This document shows positions 5,293 to 7,153 of a stretch of DNA of 7,153 nucleotides, one piece after another. The notes under the pieces were generated by a model, which searched no databases, had not been told where the DNA came from, and saw only the letters and a list, made by a program, of their open reading frames with translations. The translations under genes and the position numbers were made by a program. Location: assembly GCA_919902965.1 (NCBI GenBank), contig CAKKSJ010000354.1, positions 1,372-8,524 of the forward strand, read 5' to 3'. Source of the stretch: Burkholderiales bacterium (GTDB taxonomy: Bacteria; Pseudomonadota; Gammaproteobacteria; Burkholderiales; SG8-39). Each line of letters starts with the position of its first letter. The first letter of the stretch is position 1.

Positions 5293-6729
5293 TCAAGCGG
5301 CGGGAATCCGCGGCAGCGTCAATATTGCCTCCAGCCCGCCTTCAGGGCGGTTGCGCAATACCAGGTCGCCGCCGTGGGCGCGCGCGATATTGCGCGCGAT
5401 ACCCAGGCCGAGACCGCTTCCACCGGTCTCGCGGCTGCGCGAAGCCTCGCCCCTGAAAAACGGCTCGAACGCCTGTTCGAGTTCTTCTTCCGGTATCCCC
5501 GGGCCGTCGTCGAGTACGCGGATGGTCAGCAGGTTCGCGGCATCTTCCAGCTTGATGGTGGCGCGGCCGCCGTAGCGGATCGCGTTGCCCACGAGATTGC
5601 CGAGGCAGCGGCGCAGGCCGAGCGGCCTGCCCGGGTAGGGCTGCACGACGCCGCCTTCGATGTGGACCTTGCTGCCGGTGTCTTGGTAATCGGTCTGCAG
5701 GCTTTCGATCAGGGCCATGGCGTCCAGGCGCTGCACCGCTTCCTGGGTGTTCGCGTCGCGCATGAAATCCAGGGTCTGGGTGACCATGCCCTCCATCTCC
5801 TCCAGGTCCTTGACGAACTTGGCCCGCAATGTTTCGTCATCGAGCAATTCCGTGCGCAGGCGCAGGCGCGTGATCGGCGTTTTCAGATCGTGGGACATCG
5901 CCGTGAATATGCGCGTGCGATCGGCAATGAAACGCGCGAGGCGCCGCTGCATGGTATTGAACGCGCGCGCGGCGCGCTGCGCCTCGCTCGGCCCGGTCTC
6001 GGGCAGTGGCGGGCGGTTGATGTCCTCGCCGAGTTTCTCCGCCGCGATCGCGAGTTCCGACAGCGGGCCGGTCACCCAGCGCACGGCGACCAGCGACAAG
6101 GCAATCACCGTGCCCAGCAGTATCAGTAGCGTCAGCGCTAGCCGCAGGGGCACGGCGGTGGCCTGGGGGGAAAGGAAAGAATCGAAAGTCACCCAGGTGC
6201 CGTCATGCAGTGCGATCTGCACCATGAAAAACGTGCCGCCCTGGGCGTAACCCGGGCCCATGCCGCGCCCCCAGCCGCGGCCCTGCATCATCGGCATCAT
6301 GCCCATGTCCATCTCCGGCGGCTCGCCGCGGCGTCCCGGGCGTAAACTCTCCGGCGCTTTCTCCAACCTGACCAGGTTCACCTGCGCATCCTCGCCCAGA
6401 GCGAAGCGCAATACCGTGGAAAACATGGAATGCGCAAAATCGCCCTCGGCGGATCCCTGGCGTGTGGTGATCCGCGGCCGGTCCAGGGATACTGTCAGCG
6501 GCGGTGCGTTGAAAACGGCAACGACTTTGCGGCGCTCCGCAGCGGGTAGCGAGTCGAGCAGCTTGACGATATCCGATATCTGCTGCGCGAGGCGCATCCC
6601 GCCTGCCTGATAGAGCAGCTGGTCGCGCTCGGCCAGATTGAGGTAAGCGGTGGCGAGCTGCGCGATTATCAGACCGCCCAGCAGTATCAGGACGAGCCTG
6701 CCGAAAAGGCTGCGCGGCGCGAAGCGCAC
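5293..6729 (-). CDS. EnvZ-like sensor histidine kinase with a Met/Gly-rich periplasmic loop
   Basis: This 478-residue membrane kinase has a first membrane helix at about 9-30, a periplasmic sensor at 31-194 and a second helix at about 195-217. A HAMP linker follows (218-272), then the dimerisation/phosphotransfer domain with H-box FTAMSHDLKTPITRLRLR (275-292, His280). The ATPase domain shows an N-box (Asn378, Asn382), G1 DDGPGIP (407-413), F-box FEPFFRG (421-427) and G2 GGSGLGLG (436-443). All catalytic motifs look intact. Within the sensor, residues 140-164 are unusually rich in Met, Gly and aromatics (MDMGMMPMMQGRGWGRGMG, 140-158), suggesting metal or oxidant sensing. The GTG start at 6729 shares one base with the regulator's TAG stop, and GGAG stands 5 nt before it inside the regulator gene, indicating translational coupling. 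It should phosphorylate the adjacent OmpR-type regulator. The signal is not known. Confidence 0.9.
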   Translation of the reverse strand: MRFAPRSLFGRLVLILLGGLIIAQLATAYLNLAERDQLLYQAGGMRLAQQISDIVKLLDSLPAAERRKVVAVFNAPPLTVSLDRPRITTRQGSAEGDFAHSMFSTVLRFALGEDAQVNLVRLEKAPESLRPGRRGEPPEMDMGMMPMMQGRGWGRGMGPGYAQGGTFFMVQIALHDGTWVTFDSFLSPQATAVPLRLALTLLILLGTVIALSLVAVRWVTGPLSELAIAAEKLGEDINRPPLPETGPSEAQRAARAFNTMQRRLARFIADRTRIFTAMSHDLKTPITRLRLRTELLDDETLRAKFVKDLEEMEGMVTQTLDFMRDANTQEAVQRLDAMALIESLQTDYQDTGSKVHIEGGVVQPYPGRPLGLRRCLGNLVGNAIRYGGRATIKLEDAANLLTIRVLDDGPGIPEEELEQAFEPFFRGEASRSRETGGSGLGLGIARNIARAHGGDLVLRNRPEGGLEAILTLPRIPAA

Positions 6730-7153
6730 TATCGCTCCACTTCGACCGGGACGGCGAGCACATAGCCTTCACCGCGCACCGTTTTGATGATTTGCGGATC
6801 CGCCGGTGTGTCGCCGAGGCGGTGCCGCAGGCGACTGACCTGGATGTCGATACTGCGGTCCAGCGGATCGGCTTCATGGCCTTTGGACAGGAGCATGAGC
6901 TGGTCGCGCGTGAGCACCTGGTTGGGGTGGCTCAGAAAAATCCGCAACAGCTGGTATTCATTGCCGGAGAGCGAGGTGACTACCCCTTCGGGCGACACCA
7001 GGTGCCGCGCCGTCGTATCCAGTCGCCAGCCGGCAAAGCCGATCCCGCGCGCATCGTCGGCGCGCAGATTGCGCGGCAGGCTGCGATAGCGCCGCAGCAC
7101 GCTCTTGATGCGCGCGAGCAGTTCCCGCGGGCTGAAGGGTTTTGCAAGGTAAT
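6729..7153 (-). CDS. OmpR-family response regulator, C-terminal part (partial, runs off right edge)
   Basis: The frame is open to the window edge, so 140 residues of the C-terminus are visible and the start is missing. It begins inside the receiver domain's end, YLAKPFSPRELLARIKSVLRR, which holds the conserved Lys-Pro of the phospho-switch. A short linker follows, then a winged-helix DNA-binding domain: LSGNEYQLLRIFLSHPNQVLTRDQL, recognition-helix region DRSIDIQVSRLRHRLG, and the wing IIKTVRGEGYVL. The phosphorylated Asp lies outside the window. An internal GTG at 7100 could be mistaken for a start, but the receiver-domain match upstream rules that out. It is followed without a gap by its kinase gene, in the usual regulator-then-kinase operon order. 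Its target genes cannot be read from this window. Confidence 0.9.
   Translation of the reverse strand, partial: YLAKPFSPRELLARIKSVLRRYRSLPRNLRADDARGIGFAGWRLDTTARHLVSPEGVVTSLSGNEYQLLRIFLSHPNQVLTRDQLMLLSKGHEADPLDRSIDIQVSRLRHRLGDTPADPQIIKTVRGEGYVLAVPVEVER

Noticed and set aside
5374..6250. Plus-strand open frames opposite the sensor kinase
   Set aside because: They are antisense to a complete kinase with all catalytic boxes, and their translations show no recognisable motifs.
6729..7100. GTG at 7100 as the start of a stand-alone DNA-binding protein
   Set aside because: The same frame continues upstream into the receiver-domain end (YLAKPFSPRELLARIKSVLRR), so the gene is a response regulator cut by the window edge.

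Overview
The window is a high-GC, gene-dense bacterial segment that looks like a proteobacterial chromosome. The GC-rich third codon positions, the OmpR/EnvZ-type two-component pair and the TehA-like transporter would suit a beta- or gammaproteobacterium, possibly a sulfur-metabolising one. That assignment is an inference from gene style, not an identification. No rRNA, tRNA, CRISPR array or intact insertion sequence is visible.

Layout from left to right. (1) Positions 1-658, minus strand: the N-terminal 219 residues of a large protein resembling type ISP restriction-modification enzymes, starting inside the window and running off its left edge. (2) 742-1668, minus: a DedA-type membrane protein fused to a C-terminal rhodanese domain. 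(3) 1669-1790: a compact divergent control region. Two face-to-face sigma70-like promoters overlap one inverted repeat, ATACT-ACCCCC-AGTAT, of the form bound by CsoR/FrmR/CstR-family repressors. (4) Plus-strand run 1791-4019: a CsoR/FrmR-family repressor, a TDT-family (TehA/SLAC1-like) transporter and a class I SAM-dependent methyltransferase, followed by a hairpin plus T-run that looks like a terminator (4062-4096). (5) 4171-5106, plus: a TauE/SafE-family exporter, clearly more AT-rich than its neighbours, with its own upstream region. (6) 5107-5292: a gene-free, hairpin-rich stretch between converging genes. (7) 5293-6729 and 6729-7153, minus: an EnvZ-like sensor kinase and the C-terminal part of its OmpR-family response regulator, translationally coupled by a 1-nt overlap. 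The regulator runs off the right edge.

How the genes may work together (inference). The central block places a thiol-type CsoR-family repressor beside a membrane rhodanese, two candidate anion exporters (TDT and TauE/SafE) and a methyltransferase. This recalls the staphylococcal cst locus (CstR, TauE, rhodanese/persulfide enzymes) and also the tehA-tehB transporter plus methyltransferase pairing. The most economical hypothesis is a repressor-controlled module that handles reactive sulfur, sulfite or a chalcogen oxyanion. The repressor has two cysteines (C37, C61) but lacks the His found in copper- and formaldehyde-sensing relatives, which leans towards a sulfur or electrophile signal. The inducer and the methyltransferase substrate cannot be read from the sequence.
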